Shown here one piece after another: positions 4,703 to 6,452 of a DNA stretch of 6,452 nt. Position numbers and translations under genes: made by a program. Each line of letters opens with the position of its first letter. Positions within the stretch are counted from its first letter, which is position 1. The stretch lies in contig JAIYBD010000072.1 in the NCBI GenBank assembly GCA_027488715.1, positions 1-6,452 of the forward strand, in the 5' to 3' direction. The notes under the pieces were generated by a model, which was given only the letters and a program-made list of their open reading frames with translations, made no database searches and had not been told where the DNA came from. Origin of the DNA: Bacteroidota bacterium. Its GTDB lineage: Bacteria; Bacteroidota; Bacteroidia; UBA7662; CANHCV01.

Positions 4703-6328
4703 ATGAAAACCTTTCTTCTTTCAATTATCTTGTTGTTCTTCGCTGCTTGTCAATCACTTCCGCAAGCCGATTACATCCTGCATCATGGAAAAATTTACAC
4801 TTGCGATTCCTCCTTTTTGGTGGTCGAAGCCGTGGCCGTGAAAGACGGAAAAATCCTCGCCACCGGGTCGAATCAAGAAATTTTGAACGGATATAAAGCC
4901 GATTCTACGGTAGATTTGCAGAGTCAAGCGGTTTATCCAGGCCTCATCGATGCCCATGCCCATTTTTACGGGTATGGAAAAGGTCTTTTTGAGGTAAATC
5001 TCTGGGGATGTACTTCTGAGGCAGAAATGATTCAACGAGTGAAGGAATTTGCTGAGCGTAATCCAAACTTACCGTGGATCATCGGACGTGGTTGGGACCA
5101 AAATTTATGGACCAACAAATCCATGCCCAATTTTAATCTGCTCAATGGTTTAAAATTGTCCCAACCTGTTTTTCTCACTCGGGTGGATGGACACGCCGCC
5201 TTGGTGAATGAAGTCGCTTGGAATAGGGTCGATCCAAAAAATAATCCGGCCCTTGGAGGAAAAGTGGTGCTCTATTATGGAAATTTTTCAGGTTTATTGA
5301 TCGATGGGGCCATGGATTTGGTTCAAAATATCATCCCTCAACCATCGAAGGAGGACATGGAAAAATACCTGCTATCGGCCCAAAAAAACTGTCTTGCCGA
5401 AGGCATGGTGGCTTTGCACGATGCCGGATTGAAATCCAATATCATCGATGCCATACATGAATTGAAAAAAAGCGGTGATTTAAAAATGGATTTTCATTTG
5501 ATGATGGATGGAACCGATGAAACCACGTTGAAAAAATATTTGAAATCACCCATTGTTGAAGATGGCTTTTTGGTCAAATCAGTGAAACTTTACGCCGATG
5601 GTGCCTTGGGGTCAAGAGGCGCGCTTCTGAAGCACGAATACCACGATCGCCACGACTACTACGGAATTCGAGTAACATCCTTGGATTCCATGGAAAAAGT
5701 CGCTCGCCGATGCCAAGAAAACGGAATTCAATTGTGCACGCACGCCATCGGCGATTCTGCCAATCACGACGTGCTTCGCATTTATTCTCAATTGATTCAA
5801 AAGGGAAATCCGCTGCGGTGGAGAATTGAACATGCTCAAATCGTTGATCCTGCCGATTTTCCCCTTTTCAAACAGTACTCCATCATTCCTTCGGTTCAGC
5901 CATCGCATGCAACCAGCGATCACGCTTGGGCTCCCGATCGCTTGGGCACCTACGTTACACGGGGTTATCAGTACAAAAAACTTTGGGATTGCAACGGATT
6001 TTTACCGCTGGGAAGTGATTTTCCGGTAGAGTCGATCCGACCAGTATTGCAGTTTTATGCGGCCATTGCTCGAAAAACCACCGACGGAAAACCTCAAGGA
6101 GGCTTCCAGATGAACGAGGCTTTAACCCGCCAACAAGCATTGTTGGGATTAACTCGATTTGCGGCCTATTCCATGCAAATGGACGATCAAATGGGAAGCA
6201 TTGAAAAAGGGAAATGGGCCCATTTCACTGTTTTTGATCAGGACATCATGAGCATTCCTGTGGAAAAAATTCCAAACGTTTCCACGAAATACACCATCAT
6301 TCGGGGTAATATTGCATACTCCAAATAA
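4703..6328 (+). CDS. Predicted lipoprotein amidohydrolase, YtcJ-like (amidohydrolase family 3)
   Basis: The 541-residue protein has the metal-dependent amidohydrolase fold. An N-terminal lipoprotein signal ends in LLFFAAC with the lipidation Cys at 16, so it probably acts in the cell envelope. The small beta-sandwich follows (23-75: YILHHGKIYT, AVAVKDGKILATG). The barrel opens with YPGLIDAHAHF (His85 and His87 as metal ligands), then GRGWDQNLW (128-136), VDGHAAL (161-167), Lys295 in VKLYADGALGSRG, THAIGD (His347), RIEHAQ (His377) and GSDFPVE with Asp439, the usual catalytic Asp. GSIEKGKWAHFTVFD (498-512) closes the sandwich. Relatives include YtcJ and N-substituted formamide deformylase; the substrate here is unknown, probably an amide or related C-N bond. 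All expected metal-site residues are present, so it should be active. A -7 box 4 nt before the ATG supports this start. Confidence 0.92.
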   Translation: MKTFLLSIILLFFAACQSLPQADYILHHGKIYTCDSSFLVVEAVAVKDGKILATGSNQEILNGYKADSTVDLQSQAVYPGLIDAHAHFYGYGKGLFEVNLWGCTSEAEMIQRVKEFAERNPNLPWIIGRGWDQNLWTNKSMPNFNLLNGLKLSQPVFLTRVDGHAALVNEVAWNRVDPKNNPALGGKVVLYYGNFSGLLIDGAMDLVQNIIPQPSKEDMEKYLLSAQKNCLAEGMVALHDAGLKSNIIDAIHELKKSGDLKMDFHLMMDGTDETTLKKYLKSPIVEDGFLVKSVKLYADGALGSRGALLKHEYHDRHDYYGIRVTSLDSMEKVARRCQENGIQLCTHAIGDSANHDVLRIYSQLIQKGNPLRWRIEHAQIVDPADFPLFKQYSIIPSVQPSHATSDHAWAPDRLGTYVTRGYQYKKLWDCNGFLPLGSDFPVESIRPVLQFYAAIARKTTDGKPQGGFQMNEALTRQQALLGLTRFAAYSMQMDDQMGSIEKGKWAHFTVFDQDIMSIPVEKIPNVSTKYTIIRGNIAYSK

Positions 6329-6336
6329 ATTTATCC

Positions 6337-6452
6337 TTGGCAGTTTACGTTCGAAACCTCTATTCCCGAAAAAGAAAGTGGCCCAAAGTTGTGGGATTCA
6401 CCTTTCTAGCGATTTTTATCCTTGCAATTGGTGGGTATTTTACTTTCCGACA
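6337..6452 (+). CDS. N-terminus of a putative membrane-anchored protein, 3' partial
   Basis: Eight bases after the amidohydrolase stop, an open frame beginning at TTG runs off the window after 38 codons. It has no internal stop and no ATG; an upstream in-frame TAA at 6307-6309 limits the start. The predicted N-terminus is short and basic (VRNLYSRKRKWPK, residues 5-17) followed by one hydrophobic segment (about 18-35, VVGFTFLAIFILAIGGYF), the pattern of a signal anchor with cytoplasmic N-terminus. Large envelope proteins such as the AsmA type begin this way, but too little is visible to assign a family. The close spacing suggests co-transcription with the amidohydrolase, although TATCCTTG (6332-6339) resembles a -7 box with one mismatch and overlaps the TTG. 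The start codon is uncertain. Confidence 0.55.
   Translation, partial: MAVYVRNLYSRKRKWPKVVGFTFLAIFILAIGGYFTFR

Noticed and set aside
4754..5035. Minus-strand open frame of 93 codons (and similar ones at 5612-5923 and 5955-6140)
   Set aside because: Antisense to the amidohydrolase gene, which carries conserved metal-binding motifs in these regions.
1..6452. CRISPR array, insertion sequence, phage or toxin-antitoxin module
   Set aside because: No regularly spaced repeats, transposase or integrase motifs, terminal inverted repeats or small paired ORFs were found.

Overview
The window looks like chromosomal DNA from a member of the Bacteroidota, probably Flavobacteriales or a close relative. 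The evidence is promoter-like TAnnTTTG (-7) elements just ahead of genes, the absence of AGGAGG-type ribosome binding sites, a fused E1 alpha/beta 2-oxoacid dehydrogenase, a sensor ending in a bare H-box, and a small outer-membrane-type protein with an aromatic C-terminus. No mobile element, CRISPR array, phage gene or defence system is visible. The placement is an inference from sequence style, not from a search.

Layout. Positions 2-730 (+) hold the 3' part of a membrane sensor: one transmembrane segment, a coiled coil and a terminal histidine-kinase H-box with no ATPase domain. It converges tail to tail, with overlapping stop codons, on a fumarylacetoacetate-hydrolase-family enzyme (727-1338, -) that closely resembles FAHD1-type acylpyruvase/oxaloacetate decarboxylase. 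Across a 68-bp divergent gap, 1407-3455 (+) encodes a fused thiamine-diphosphate-dependent E1. Its end is marked by a possible terminator hairpin straddling the stop codon. Next is a secreted or outer-membrane protein of unknown function (3514-4410, +).

Positions 4411-4702 contain no protein gene. They hold a tandem 11-bp repeat, a perfect 18-bp hairpin readable as a terminator from both sides, a complete tRNA-Lys(UUU) gene with encoded CCA on the minus strand and its own promoter, and a divergent promoter for the next gene. That gene (4703-6328, +) is a predicted lipoprotein of the YtcJ-like amidohydrolase family. Eight bases after its stop an open frame starting at TTG (6337) runs off the window and looks like the N-terminus of a membrane-anchored protein.

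The genes do not form one obvious pathway. The FAH-family enzyme and the E1 both act on 2-oxo acids and are divergently arranged, which is suggestive only. The most distinctive signal is regulatory: several -7-like elements lie only 4-5 nt before a start codon, which predicts leaderless mRNAs. I found no convincing novel system; this is mostly an ordinary housekeeping region with some interesting small-scale structure.
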